Of a DNA stretch of 64,000 nt, positions 7,542 to 16,465 are shown one piece after another. Source of the stretch: CAWJMN01 sp963844055 (GTDB taxonomy: Bacteria; Planctomycetota; Planctomycetia; Pirellulales; Pirellulaceae); assembly GCA_963844055.1 (NCBI GenBank), contig CAWJMN010000001.1, positions 2,914,001 to 2,978,000 of the forward strand, read 5' to 3'. How positions within the stretch are numbered: position 1 is the stretch's first letter; each line of letters starts with the position of its first letter. A program made the translations under genes and the position numbers. Under the pieces are notes generated by a model. That model saw only the letters and a program-made list of their open reading frames with translations, ran no database searches and had not been told where the DNA came from.

Positions 7542-7723
7542 CGCTTTTTTCCCGCCCACTACCGCTGAAATTCAGCACCGGTTCGTGTAGGATCTAAGAC
7601 CGCTTTGGCCGACTCGCCTTCGGAATACGGACCCATTCTATTGGGCCCGAGTTTTGAAGCGTAGTCGCGTCGTTGATTTCCGTAGTCCCGTAAATGGTCG
7701 CTCGGTTCGGCCAGAAAGTTGTC

Positions 7724-8548
7724 ATGAAGGGTAATATCAATCACTCGGTCGTCTTCTGGTGTTTCAACATTGCTGGAGAGCACTGGGACATTGAAAAAAT
7801 GTGCACCGTTGCCAAGAGCCTGGGGATCAAGTCGGTAGAGATTTGCGGCCCAGCGGAATGGCCCACCATCAAAAAGCATGGGCTCCAATGCGCCATCGCT
7901 GCCAACGGGATGCCAGGCGCTCCGTTTATGAAGGGCCTAAACAATTTGGCCTACCATGATGAAGTGATCTCCACCACGCTGAAGACGATTGACGAATGTG
8001 CCGAAGCCGGCGTTCCTGCCGTCATCGCCTTCACCGGTTACAAGTGGCGCAATGCCGAAGATCCAACGAGCGGCGAGATCTCGCTTCAAGAAGGCGCTGA
8101 TAACTGCGTCGCTGGTCTAAAGAAACTGGCTGCCCATGCAGAAAAGAAGGGGGTCACCATCTGCCTCGAACACTTGAACACGCGTGATGGTTCGCACCCG
8201 ATGAAAGGCCACCCCGGCTATCAAGGGGACGACATCGACTACGTTGCCAACATCGTCCGCCGCGTTGGTTCGCCACGTGTGAAGCTGCTGTTCGACATCT
8301 ACCATGTGCAACTGATGAACGGCGATGTCATTCGTCGCTTGGAAGAATGCAAGGATGTCATCGGCCATATCCATACGGCCGGAAACCCTGGCCGGGCTGA
8401 ACTCGACGACAACCAAGAGATCAACTTTCCACCAATCCTGCGGAAGATCGTCTCGATGGGCTACAAGGGCTACGTCGGACACGAGTTCATTCCAACTCGC
8501 GATCCTCTTGTTGGCCTGCGTGAAGCGGTTGAACTTTGCGATGTCTAA
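7724..8548 (+). CDS. TIM-barrel sugar isomerase/epimerase (hydroxypyruvate isomerase-like), 274 aa
   Basis: The sequence follows the AP-endonuclease-2/xylose-isomerase-like TIM barrel. It has KSVEICGPAEWP on strand 2, TICLEHLN with the metal-binding Glu, KLLFDIYHVQLMNGD with metal-binding Asp and His, IGHIHTAGNPGR, and a late GYVGHEFIPT with the second catalytic Glu. This arrangement is closest to Hyi/OtnI-type hydroxypyruvate or 2-oxo-tetronate isomerases. I place the start at ATG 7724, where homology-like sequence begins; ATG 7694 in the same frame is the alternative, and neither has a strong ribosome site. Unlike many planctomycete homologues it has no export signal. A strong terminator follows. 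Confidence 0.85.
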   Translation: MKGNINHSVVFWCFNIAGEHWDIEKMCTVAKSLGIKSVEICGPAEWPTIKKHGLQCAIAANGMPGAPFMKGLNNLAYHDEVISTTLKTIDECAEAGVPAVIAFTGYKWRNAEDPTSGEISLQEGADNCVAGLKKLAAHAEKKGVTICLEHLNTRDGSHPMKGHPGYQGDDIDYVANIVRRVGSPRVKLLFDIYHVQLMNGDVIRRLEECKDVIGHIHTAGNPGRAELDDNQEINFPPILRKIVSMGYKGYVGHEFIPTRDPLVGLREAVELCDV

Positions 8549-8609
8549 TGGAATTAGGGCAGGGGGCATCTCTTAAGCTAGATTCCCTCTGAACAATCCT
8601 CGTCAAAAG

Positions 8610-8652
8610 AAAAAGCGGCCCTATTTTGGCTTGACTGCCTGGGCCGCTTTTT
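8610..8652 (+). terminator. Rho-independent terminator after the isomerase gene
   Basis: AAAAAGCGGCCC (8610-8621) pairs with GGGCCGCTTTTT (8641-8652), a 12-bp stem with a 19-base loop ending in a T-run, 62 bases after the isomerase stop. The A-rich 5' flank makes it potentially bidirectional. Confidence 0.8.
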
Positions 8653-8906
8653 CATGCGCTACCGGTGCCGGCCGAATGCCCAGAAAGGGCTCTGTCGCTG
8701 ATTTGGCCGCATCCAAACCGACGCGAGCGACTCGACCGTCGTCCAGCAAGCTGATCGCGGATCAGAGCCATCCTGAGGCTCTTCCCAAACATGCCATTCT
8801 GCCACAATGGAACTTTATTTCGGGAGCAACTCTTTTTTATTTCCTTAACACTTCGTGACCTAACGTGTCACCTGCGTAGTTTAAGGGTCTTGCCCGCTGA
8901 GCGCAT
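8653..8906. other. Spacer between two convergent genes
   Basis: No intact gene is supported. On the minus strand a frame of about 45 codons ending at 8621 reads like a protein tail (LLDDGRVARVGLDAAKSA) but has no start and stops upstream. It may be the remnant of a decayed gene. Nothing else is recognisable. Confidence 0.4.
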
Positions 8907-8908
8907 AA

Positions 8909-8941
8909 AAAAGGCCGACTCGACAAGCGAATCGGCCTTTT
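8909..8941 (-). terminator. Rho-independent terminator after the esterase/SMP-30 gene
   Basis: AAAAGGCCGA (8909-8918) and TCGGCCTTTT (8932-8941) pair around a short loop, 27 bases beyond the minus-strand stop. On the minus strand the stem runs into six Ts (8912-8907). It has T-rich flanks on both strands and could work both ways. Confidence 0.8.
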
Positions 8942-8968
8942 GTTTTTGTTCGCTATCTCAGCGAGGAA

Positions 8969-10699
8969 TTACAGTCGTGGAGCGGCAGGCTTGAACGGCT
9001 TTTCATTGGCCAGAGCGCCACGCACTTTCACCTTTCGCATATAAACCTTGTCGCCACAGGTGGCATAGATCGTCTTGCGATCAGGACCACCAAAGCACAG
9101 GTTGGAGACGCGATTGTTGGGAACAGGAATGATGCAATTCACACGCCCGGCTTGGTCACAAACTTGCAGGCCGTATCGAGTGGCCACATAAAGCCGGCCC
9201 CCTTCGTCGGTCCGCATACCATCCGCGCCACTTTCGTCGGCAGTGTCTGGCACATGCAAGTGGTAATACTTTTGCTTGTGAGCCAGCGAACCGTCGGCTT
9301 GGATTTGATAGCTATAGACCCAGTGCGAACGGCTATCGGCCACATACAACAACGATTGATCTGGCGAAGTCGTAATTCCGTTGGAGAACTTCAGCCCAGA
9401 ATCGACGACCTTCTTGTTCCCCTTGGAATCAATCAGCCAAATCTGGCTAGGGTCTTTGCCGTTCCAACCGGGATTGGTCACATAGACATTGCCATTGTTC
9501 AAGGCCACAAGGTCATTCCCTCGGAACCCTTCGGCAACGACGCTGCTTTTGCCATCGGGCGTATAGGCCAAGATCTTTTCGATCCCACCCGCCACAGCAA
9601 TCAGTCGGCCATCCGGACCAAACGCTTGTCCATCGCCGGTGTTGTTGTTCGTTAGGAACTGCGTCAGCTTGCCATCCAGGCCGACCTTCCATGTCACGCT
9701 TTTGGGAACGTCGTTGTAGAAAACTTCTCCTTCTGCATTGACCGAGGGACCTTCGGTAAATTGGTAACCTTCACCGACGAGCTTCCAATCTTCACCAGGA
9801 ATTAGGATCTCTTGCAACTGCGACGATCCTGCCCCTGCCTTGACCGGTGCAGGCCAATCTTTCCACAGCCACTTCATCGCGTCGGGAAAAATCTCGGTCG
9901 CATGGTTAGCATTGTGACCACCATCGCCCCACGAATGCTCCACTTCGTATCCCGCAAATTTGAGCGAACGCTCTAGCTCTTGGTTGGCCATCCACCAATC
10001 GCCGCCATAGATGTTGAGGTCGTTGCTGCCATCTTCCAAAAAGACGCGAATCGGCTTAGGCTCGAATTTTCGCACCAGCGTTGGATAAGAGTTAGCACCA
10101 CGCAGGCCAACGTACGTTCCAATGCAGCTGAATACGCGGCTAAAGGCGTCTGGGCGTTCCCAAGCGGCGGTAAACGCACATACTGCACCACTGCTAGCGC
10201 CACCAATACAGCGATCATTCCCGTTTTTCGATAGGACAATCGCTCGGCCATCGCTGGCCTTCTTGGTTTCTACGTCAGGAAGCAGTTCATCCAAAATGAA
10301 GCGTGCGTAGCCATCACCCAGGCCGTCATATTCGAAGCTGCGATTAAAACGATCGAGCGCTTGGTCGTTTGGCGCCGGTACTCGGCCGTGCATCACAAAC
10401 ACGCCAATTGTTACGGGCATTTCTTTACTGTGAATCAACTTGTCAAAGACTTCCGGCGCTTTGTATTGCACTCCATCTTGATTGACATAGACACAGGCGG
10501 GCTTGGCAGGATCGTACTGCTTGGGAATGTAAACCCAGTAGTCCCGTACTGTCCCTGGAAACACTTTACTATTGCTGAAACCGAACTTCAGCACTTCCCC
10601 TTTAGGAACATCGTCTTGAGCAGAGCTTAGCGACGGCCAGCAGCAAACCAGCCCCACCAAAAACAGCCAACTCCACATCCAATGCTTGCTTCCGCGCAT
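8969..10699 (-). CDS. Secreted esterase-SMP-30/gluconolactonase fusion, 576 aa
   Basis: A signal peptide (WMWSWLFLVGLVCCWPSLSS, ending in SAQ) precedes two domains. Residues about 35-290 form an alpha/beta-hydrolase of the esterase D type, with the nucleophile elbow GGASSGA (166-172), the acid region LEDGSNDLN and the catalytic His region WGDGGHNANH. Residues about 300-570 are a six-bladed SMP-30/gluconolactonase propeller with FTEGPSVN, FGPDGRLIAV, NDLVALNNGNVYVTNPG and FSNGITTSPDQ, which carry the metal-binding Glu, Asn and Asp positions. The combination suggests extracytoplasmic hydrolysis of an ester or lactone of a sugar derivative. The actual substrate is unknown. A terminator follows and the promoter is in the 150 bases upstream. 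Confidence 0.87.
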   Translation of the reverse strand: MRGSKHWMWSWLFLVGLVCCWPSLSSAQDDVPKGEVLKFGFSNSKVFPGTVRDYWVYIPKQYDPAKPACVYVNQDGVQYKAPEVFDKLIHSKEMPVTIGVFVMHGRVPAPNDQALDRFNRSFEYDGLGDGYARFILDELLPDVETKKASDGRAIVLSKNGNDRCIGGASSGAVCAFTAAWERPDAFSRVFSCIGTYVGLRGANSYPTLVRKFEPKPIRVFLEDGSNDLNIYGGDWWMANQELERSLKFAGYEVEHSWGDGGHNANHATEIFPDAMKWLWKDWPAPVKAGAGSSQLQEILIPGEDWKLVGEGYQFTEGPSVNAEGEVFYNDVPKSVTWKVGLDGKLTQFLTNNNTGDGQAFGPDGRLIAVAGGIEKILAYTPDGKSSVVAEGFRGNDLVALNNGNVYVTNPGWNGKDPSQIWLIDSKGNKKVVDSGLKFSNGITTSPDQSLLYVADSRSHWVYSYQIQADGSLAHKQKYYHLHVPDTADESGADGMRTDEGGRLYVATRYGLQVCDQAGRVNCIIPVPNNRVSNLCFGGPDRKTIYATCGDKVYMRKVKVRGALANEKPFKPAAPRL

Positions 10700-10850
10700 A
10701 GATTCACTTCGCCTTCAAAGATTTGTTCGCAATCCATGACCTTGCGACAAGGCCATGCAACCGGCTGGAATTGTAGCAAGCCGCTAGGCCGGTTGGAATC
10801 AAGCTAAAGAGAATGCCAGCGGCAGCAAAAATGCCTAGCCGCAGAAACAG

Positions 10851-12080
10851 CTAGACCTGGGCCCCATGGAAGGGAGCCTGGGGCTTGGGTGCGTCGCGAT
10901 CGGTTCGGACCCAGGCCTTTTGGGGTTTTGTCAAAAAGGCCAAGTAGATCGGCAACTTGCTGGCGGCATAAAACGGAGCCAGAAGTAGCGTCCCCAGCGA
11001 AATCTCGTTTCGGCAGAATCGGTACCAGCCTAGCAGGATCGTAAACGCTAACGTGATTCCACACCCCCCAAGCACCATCATCGGGCCGATGGACTGTCCC
11101 AATTGCCAACAAGCAACCACGCCCGCAAAGGCCGCAGCCCAGCCGAACACTAGTAGCGAAAGGGGTGGAATCGCTAAGTCGAGAGCAAAAAAGGCGATGT
11201 CGATCCGCCGTTGTTGCATTGCGGCCAAAAGTAGCTTGGGCACCTCGGAGAGGATCGTTTGCAAATGCCCATGTTCCCAGCGAGTCCGCTGAGAAGTGAT
11301 TGCCTTCTTTTGTACCGGCAGGGGAGACGTGTACTTTGCATCTGACATTAGCAAGGGAGACTGCCCAGCTACAACAAGGTCAACGCCCAGTTGCATGTCT
11401 TCCACAACATTGGCGCTGGCGAGCTTGGCACGGTGCAGCACTTCCCAAGGAAAGGCCATGCCGGTTCCAAATAGATGGCACGCACGAATCATGCGAAACA
11501 GGCCAATTGCTCGCACGGTGTTTTTGAATTGAAATGCCAGTTCCGAAACCTTCTGAAGTGGACCGGCACCTTCGGGGGCTGTCATGGTGACGCTCCCTTG
11601 AATACAACGGCCCGTATCGCGCACGCCAGCCAAGACCTTTTGGATCGCCCCAGGTGTTACCAAACAATCGGCATCGACAATCATTACGACGTCAGGCGGC
11701 GATTGTTCGAGGTGCCGCATACCTGCCGCAAGAGCAAAACCTTTTCCACGCTCCGTTGCATGCGTCCGCTCTAGAACGTCGACGCCAAAGCCTCGGGCGA
11801 TGCTGGCTGTCGCGTCAGAACAATTATCGGCAATGACAAGCACTCGCGTTCCTTTAGGCAGGCTCGGCACCAAGCGTGAAAGCGTTTCCTGAATGACCGC
11901 TTCTTCATTGTGGGCCGGCATCAGGATCGCTCCCGTCGGCAATGGCTTATCGGGCGAGGTGACAATCGACTTCTCACCACGAATGCAGGCCAGCAACACT
12001 TCGACAACAAACATCGCCATGGGCAGCAAGACAGCAGCTGTCACCAACCACATTCCGCCAGTCAGTAAATTGTCGAACAT
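10851..12080 (-). CDS. Membrane glycosyltransferase family 2, 409 aa
   Basis: One N-terminal membrane helix (about residues 8-33) is followed by a GT2 catalytic domain. It shows the opening ILMPAHNEEAVI, the metal-binding VDADCLV, and an acceptor-side QRTRWEHG resembling the Q/RxxRW motif of processive synthases. Two or three C-terminal helices follow (about 295-360). It is the last gene of the minus-strand exopolysaccharide cluster and has GGAGAGGG ahead of its ATG at good spacing. The likely job is adding sugars on the cytoplasmic face for a secreted polysaccharide. Donor and linkage cannot be read from sequence. Confidence 0.9.
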   Translation of the reverse strand: MFDNLLTGGMWLVTAAVLLPMAMFVVEVLLACIRGEKSIVTSPDKPLPTGAILMPAHNEEAVIQETLSRLVPSLPKGTRVLVIADNCSDATASIARGFGVDVLERTHATERGKGFALAAGMRHLEQSPPDVVMIVDADCLVTPGAIQKVLAGVRDTGRCIQGSVTMTAPEGAGPLQKVSELAFQFKNTVRAIGLFRMIRACHLFGTGMAFPWEVLHRAKLASANVVEDMQLGVDLVVAGQSPLLMSDAKYTSPLPVQKKAITSQRTRWEHGHLQTILSEVPKLLLAAMQQRRIDIAFFALDLAIPPLSLLVFGWAAAFAGVVACWQLGQSIGPMMVLGGCGITLAFTILLGWYRFCRNEISLGTLLLAPFYAASKLPIYLAFLTKPQKAWVRTDRDAPKPQAPFHGAQV

Positions 12081-12139
12081 GGTGCAACCCTCTCCCCAAT
12101 AATCCCGCGATCAATACCTGTCGTTTTGAAATCAGACTT

Positions 12140-13213
12140 TTAGTGAAACTGCAACCAGCTTCGCAAAGGCTTCAAAACAGACAGGGGACCTTGACCACTT
12201 TTTCCACCGGGCGTTTTCTCTAGTAGTCGCTTTGTAGCACGCCAACCGTTACGCAGCCAAATGCCGAGGCTGTTGCGCGTGACAGAGCCTTCGCCCACTT
12301 CGGCACAGGTCGTTGCAAAACGCCACTTGTACGCTTCATCCCCCTTGCCTAGGTCGAACTTTTCAATCCCTAGGTCTGGAGCGGCCTCGATCCATTTCAA
12401 GTAGTGCAAAAGACCGGGCGATAAATCGCTAAGCTCGAGATCGTAGGCCGTGAACCAGCCGTGAACGAGTCCTCCTTGTCGCAAGCCAAGCAAAGTGGAT
12501 ATCACTCGGCCACGCGAGCGCAGCGTCGTGGTGACAACGCCAAAATCGGATGTTGTTCGCTCCTTCAGTTCGCAAAGTAGCTGCTTCGTCCAGGGAAACG
12601 CAAAGACGTCGGCCAGGCCGGTCCTAAGATACTGTGCTGATTTCCACGCCAACAACTGTTCGAATACAGCAGGATCTTGATCATCAGCAATCAATTCGAG
12701 TGGCCCAAATTCTCGCTCGGTCTTCCGCATCCGCTGCTTGATCTTCGAGACCACATCCGAGCCATCTTCTTTCCGCTTCCGTTCGTACTCACTCAGGCTT
12801 CCACACGTCTCAATTTGTGCCGAGCGAGATACGCACTGAATCGAATTAGCAAAGCTTTGTTGCTCTACAGGCAAATGGTCAAAGTCCCAGCCGGCCAGGC
12901 CACATTGGCGAAGTAGTTCTTGAACATCCACCGACGTGTCTGGGGCCGAGATGATGCCGTGATAGTCCGACAGCTTGCCGCCAACGGGCTTGCCAATATT
13001 CAGCGTCCCCCGTTGAAACGGAAAGAATGCCACGGGCTTGCCGGCTTGGTGAATCACGGCAATTTCCACATCCGTGCGAACTGCCGACACTGCCTTCGTA
13101 AATTCCAAATGGAAGTAGGGACTCGCAAGGCCGGGGTTACCGGCTTGAAATCCCTTCCAGGCGGAGATTTCTTCAATCGTCAGATCGGTTGTTCGCTTCA
13201 GCTGATACTGCAT
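12140..13213 (-). CDS. GNAT-fold acyltransferase of the CelD/BcsL or FemAB-like type, 357 aa
   Basis: The protein has the layout of the Acetyltransf_6 (CelD/BcsL-like) group: an N-terminal half with ASPYFHLEFTKAV and PVAFFPFQ, a basic linker with KIKQRMRKTEREFG, then a C-terminal GNAT half with GRVISTLLGLRQGGLVHGWF, SPGLLHYLKWIEAA and IEKFDLGKGDEAYKWRF. It sits between a membrane GT2 and an FkbM methyltransferase in the exopolysaccharide cluster. Acylation of sugar residues or a related aminoacyl transfer is therefore likely. The substrate is unknown. The start ATG matches the onset of coding sequence. Confidence 0.78.
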   Translation of the reverse strand: MQYQLKRTTDLTIEEISAWKGFQAGNPGLASPYFHLEFTKAVSAVRTDVEIAVIHQAGKPVAFFPFQRGTLNIGKPVGGKLSDYHGIISAPDTSVDVQELLRQCGLAGWDFDHLPVEQQSFANSIQCVSRSAQIETCGSLSEYERKRKEDGSDVVSKIKQRMRKTEREFGPLELIADDQDPAVFEQLLAWKSAQYLRTGLADVFAFPWTKQLLCELKERTTSDFGVVTTTLRSRGRVISTLLGLRQGGLVHGWFTAYDLELSDLSPGLLHYLKWIEAAPDLGIEKFDLGKGDEAYKWRFATTCAEVGEGSVTRNSLGIWLRNGWRATKRLLEKTPGGKSGQGPLSVLKPLRSWLQFH

Positions 13214-13275
13214 TTCATCACCAGTCCACAGGTCAAATCATCGAAGACGTTTTGCAAGGCCACACTAACCGACGA

Positions 13276-14016
13276 TTACGGATGAGCCATAAAATAGAAG
13301 TTGCGATGCGAATTAAATTCCGCTGCGAACGACTTGCGGCTCAATGGCTCACGCCCCTTTAGCCAATCTTCCATAAGCGAAAGTTCCAGCCCGCACTCTT
13401 CTTGCAGAAGATCAAACACCTCTTCGGGCTTTGTTCCAAACTGGTCGGCCCCCCCTAGGCCATGCTCAAAGACGACGACAGGTCGGCAGCGACCTATCAT
13501 GCGAGCACCGCCGCGGAACACTTGTAATTCCGCTCCTTCGACATCTACCTTGATGAAATCGATCTTGACCTCTTCAGGAATCATGTCGTCCAGCAGCACG
13601 GTTTGGACCTGCAGTTCTTCCACTCGCTCTTGCTGGGTACATTCCCGACGTGCAAGTCCGCTTAGTGCGGGCGAGGACACACACCACTGAAAGATTGCCG
13701 TTCCGGCGGAATCGCTAAGGGCCACATTGTGGATCTCGATCTCGGGGAAGTCTTTTGCGATCTGGGCATATTGGTGCGGATTAGGCTCAAACGCAAAATG
13801 CCGACCTTGAGGTGCGCGGCGGATCATTTCACGCAGCATGTCTCCCTTGTAGCAGCCGACATCGATACAGTTGCTGGCAGGTTTCAGGACGCGATCCATG
13901 ACTTGCAATGTTTGCAGATCGTATTTGCCGGTTTTGCTAACCCAGCCATAGACTGCCCGAGCAAGCGGTTCCAAAGGTGAGCCAATGACCATCTTTTTCA
14001 GTAGCTGCTTAACCAT
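13276..14016 (-). CDS. FkbM-family SAM-dependent methyltransferase, 246 aa
   Basis: The Rossmann core shows CIDVGCYKGDM (SAM-binding glycine loop), HFAFEPNP on strand 2, then LLDDMIPEEVKIDFIKVDVEGAE, which is the FkbM signature with IKVDVEGAE, and VVVFEHG on a late strand. FkbM enzymes O-methylate hydroxyls of glycans or polyketides. An ideal ribosome site AAGGAGG lies about 7 bases before ATG 14016, so I prefer this to the in-frame TTG six bases upstream. In the cluster it probably methylates a sugar of the exopolysaccharide. Confidence 0.9.
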   Translation of the reverse strand: MVKQLLKKMVIGSPLEPLARAVYGWVSKTGKYDLQTLQVMDRVLKPASNCIDVGCYKGDMLREMIRRAPQGRHFAFEPNPHQYAQIAKDFPEIEIHNVALSDSAGTAIFQWCVSSPALSGLARRECTQQERVEELQVQTVLLDDMIPEEVKIDFIKVDVEGAELQVFRGGARMIGRCRPVVVFEHGLGGADQFGTKPEEVFDLLQEECGLELSLMEDWLKGREPLSRKSFAAEFNSHRNFYFMAHP

Positions 14017-14078
14017 TTCCAAACCTCCTTCATTATCTCAAGTTGTCTGTCAGGCCTGCGAATCGCTTTACTCGCGCA

Positions 14079-15056
14079 CTAGGCGGAGGCAGCCGGCTTC
14101 GCAAGAGGATTTTGTGGCGGAACCGGCATTGGTTGCCACTGTTTCTTTAGTAGTTTCCAGCCGCTTTGCATGTGTCCTTGCTCCAGTGAAATGCGACAGA
14201 TGCGATCGAGCGCCTCCTCGCGATTTCCTGTCAGCTTGGCAACCCAAAACAGCGGCCCATCCACAAACACCGCTCGCATGATCTTGGCAAACCAGATCAC
14301 ACTAAATTTGGCGGCGCCGTCGTTGGCCAATTCATGCACCGCAACCCCTTCTCCCATCCCGACGCTCAGCCGACGAAAGAATGCTTCCGTAAGGCGACTG
14401 GCCGGAATCAAGTGATGGATGATGGCATACGGCGAAAACCAGCACGTTTCGCCAATGGCGCGAATGCGGAAGTATAGGTCGGTATCCTCCCCACGCCCCA
14501 GAATGTTCTCATCAAACCCGCCCACCTCGGTAAAGAGGGAACGATGCAACATCAGGTTTCCCGCTCCGGGCCCCGTTCGTACCGAATAGGCCATCGGCTC
14601 TGACGACCAACGTGCCTCGCCCAGCAGCATTCGGACCTTGGGCTTTAACTTTCGATGGGCGTGCTCGGCCGGCAGCTTGAGCCAAACTGCTCCACCAACG
14701 CATCGCGACTGCTTTTGCTCCGCAATCGTCAACAACTCCACTAGCCAGCGTGGATCAGCCAATTGGTCGTCATCAAAAAATGCGACCCATTCGCCTTGGG
14801 CTTCGGCGATTCCGCGATTACGTGCATAAACGACCCCTTTTCGAGATTCATGCACACCACGCAAAGGGACCGGAGATTCCTGTGCGGCACTGGCAATCGA
14901 TTGCGATGTGCTATCGGTCGAGGCGTTGTCAATTACAACGACGTCGTAAGTGAATCGATCTTCCGTGACAAGGTGATAAAGACTACGCAGCGCCAGCGAT
15001 AGCTCGCTTGCGCGATTGAACGTACAAACCACCACACTGATATGAGGCTTCTTCAT
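14079..15056 (-). CDS. Glycosyltransferase family 2, 325 aa
   Basis: A soluble GT2 with the classical N-terminus ISVVVCTFNRASELSLALRS, VVIDNASTDST, AQGEWVAFFDDDQLADPRWL (DxD region), a GAGNLMLHRSLFTEVGGFDE acceptor region and GRGEDTDLYFRI. The C-terminal third is helical. The start lies two bases after the stop of the preceding polymerase/ligase gene, so the two are surely co-translated. It probably transfers one sugar during repeat-unit assembly. Donor unknown. Confidence 0.93.
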   Translation of the reverse strand: MKKPHISVVVCTFNRASELSLALRSLYHLVTEDRFTYDVVVIDNASTDSTSQSIASAAQESPVPLRGVHESRKGVVYARNRGIAEAQGEWVAFFDDDQLADPRWLVELLTIAEQKQSRCVGGAVWLKLPAEHAHRKLKPKVRMLLGEARWSSEPMAYSVRTGPGAGNLMLHRSLFTEVGGFDENILGRGEDTDLYFRIRAIGETCWFSPYAIIHHLIPASRLTEAFFRRLSVGMGEGVAVHELANDGAAKFSVIWFAKIMRAVFVDGPLFWVAKLTGNREEALDRICRISLEQGHMQSGWKLLKKQWQPMPVPPQNPLAKPAASA

Positions 15057-15058
15057 GA

Positions 15059-16465
15059 TTAGATCCTTGCCAACTTCCTCATCGGAGCTGCATTCAAAGG
15101 CAGGAGAGATGTTGCGGTCGCCCCAACGTCTGCTTGTGCACCATACAAGGCCATCCGCACAAACGTGCAGGCCAACAAAAACGTCATTCCCATAACCACT
15201 ACCATGCCAGACTCTAAGCCTGCATTGATTAGCCCGAAAACGATCATCCCCAGCGGGAAGGCGTACGTCGTATCACGATCCCGCAAGTAACAACTGCCGG
15301 CCGTCCAAAAGGCCGATGCGATTGCCCCGAGTAGCAGCAGCAAGCCGATGATTCCCATCCCCAAAGCCACTTCTAGGTAGGCGTTGTGAGCTTCTCGTAG
15401 TCCCCAGCCGCACGCGGTGGAAATCGTCTCGATATGGTCAGGAGACCAAAAGGACTCAAACCCATAACCGACGAAGAATCGCTGGTTGATGAAGTACATC
15501 ACTTCTGGCCAGATGAAGAATCGGCCACTGAACGTTTCGGCGCCCTCTTGGCGACCCAAGAAGATCGCTTCCTGAAAATCGGTGATCGGATCGATCCCCT
15601 GCAACAGCAACATCCATAGCCCAACAGCAGCCAGCCAACCGCCGACAACTCCAGAGGCCACTTTGAACCGCAGGGAGGTTTGAATCGTAAAGACCACTCC
15701 CATCGAAACCAGAACAGCCAGTGCGCTGGTCCGAGACTTGGTCAACAGAATCATGACCAGCCCAAACAAGACGACTCCCCAGTAAAACCAGGCTCGACTC
15801 TTGCCATCGCGAGCCAGGCCAAAAGCCGCAAGGCAAAGCCCAGCGAGATACATTCCTTGGGTATTCGGGTGCACTGTTCCCGAAAAGCGATATTCGCCCG
15901 ACCAGGGACGAAAGGTGCCAAACATCACTTCCGAGCCAATCCCAATCGTGACGCTGGTAAGGGTAAGCAGCACGGCCATCTGACTGATCTCGCGCACCGT
16001 GAACGTCCGCGCGATGCCCATGACACCCCAAATGCAGCATCCCAGAACAAGCAATCGCCGCAGGCACATCCCTGGACTCCAGGCCCAGAGGTAACTCATA
16101 AAGCACCAGCACAGGTAGGCCGTGATCATCAGCGCCAAGGGCCAGCGAATCGCTAACGGGCGACTTTGACCAAAAACCAACAGCGACATTCCTAGACCAG
16201 CGATGCCAAAGAAGGCAAGCCGCCGCAGCATATTGCCACCGCCAGCCGTCTCCATCATCTCTTCGGCATTTTGCGTGTAGTCTTGAGCGCGAGAGATATG
16301 GATGTTGTGCTCGCTGACAAAGAAGGCAAGCCCGACCGACCACATGGTCACGACAAACAAAAAGCGATGCCACAGCGAAGTCGCATGACTCGCCTGGCTT
16401 TGCAGGCGATTTTCTGCAGCGGTCGCATGGAACGTTTCTAGCAAGGTCGTTGATGCAGAGCTCAT
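15059..16465 (-). CDS. O-antigen ligase/polymerase (Wzy/WaaL family), 468 aa
   Basis: The protein is almost entirely hydrophobic with about ten to twelve membrane helices. The large periplasmic loop carries the Wzy_C signature region REAHNAYLEVALGMGIIG, with FSGRFFIWPEVMYFINQRFFVGYG ahead of it. Such proteins polymerise lipid-linked repeat units or ligate chains in the periplasm. ATG 16465 overlaps the stop of the upstream flippase gene as ATGA, which supports this start over the longer open frame and implies translational coupling. Whether it polymerises or ligates cannot be told from sequence. Confidence 0.87.
   Translation of the reverse strand: MSSASTTLLETFHATAAENRLQSQASHATSLWHRFLFVVTMWSVGLAFFVSEHNIHISRAQDYTQNAEEMMETAGGGNMLRRLAFFGIAGLGMSLLVFGQSRPLAIRWPLALMITAYLCWCFMSYLWAWSPGMCLRRLLVLGCCIWGVMGIARTFTVREISQMAVLLTLTSVTIGIGSEVMFGTFRPWSGEYRFSGTVHPNTQGMYLAGLCLAAFGLARDGKSRAWFYWGVVLFGLVMILLTKSRTSALAVLVSMGVVFTIQTSLRFKVASGVVGGWLAAVGLWMLLLQGIDPITDFQEAIFLGRQEGAETFSGRFFIWPEVMYFINQRFFVGYGFESFWSPDHIETISTACGWGLREAHNAYLEVALGMGIIGLLLLLGAIASAFWTAGSCYLRDRDTTYAFPLGMIVFGLINAGLESGMVVVMGMTFLLACTFVRMALYGAQADVGATATSLLPLNAAPMRKLARI

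Noticed and set aside
6804..7559. A 251-codon minus-strand frame opposite the DUF1559 gene
   Set aside because: Shadow of the DUF1559 gene, whose N-terminal and C-terminal motifs are unmistakable on the plus strand.
8859..8871. The 13-base word CCTAACGTGTCAC shared with 32889-32901, both intergenic
   Set aside because: A 13-base exact match is expected many times by chance among all pairs of positions in 64 kb, and the flanks differ.
15456..16373. A 305-codon open frame on the same strand inside the O-antigen polymerase gene
   Set aside because: It is the alternative reading frame of the polymerase gene, rich in Arg, Cys, His and Trp, with no start signal; the polymerase frame has clear membrane helices.
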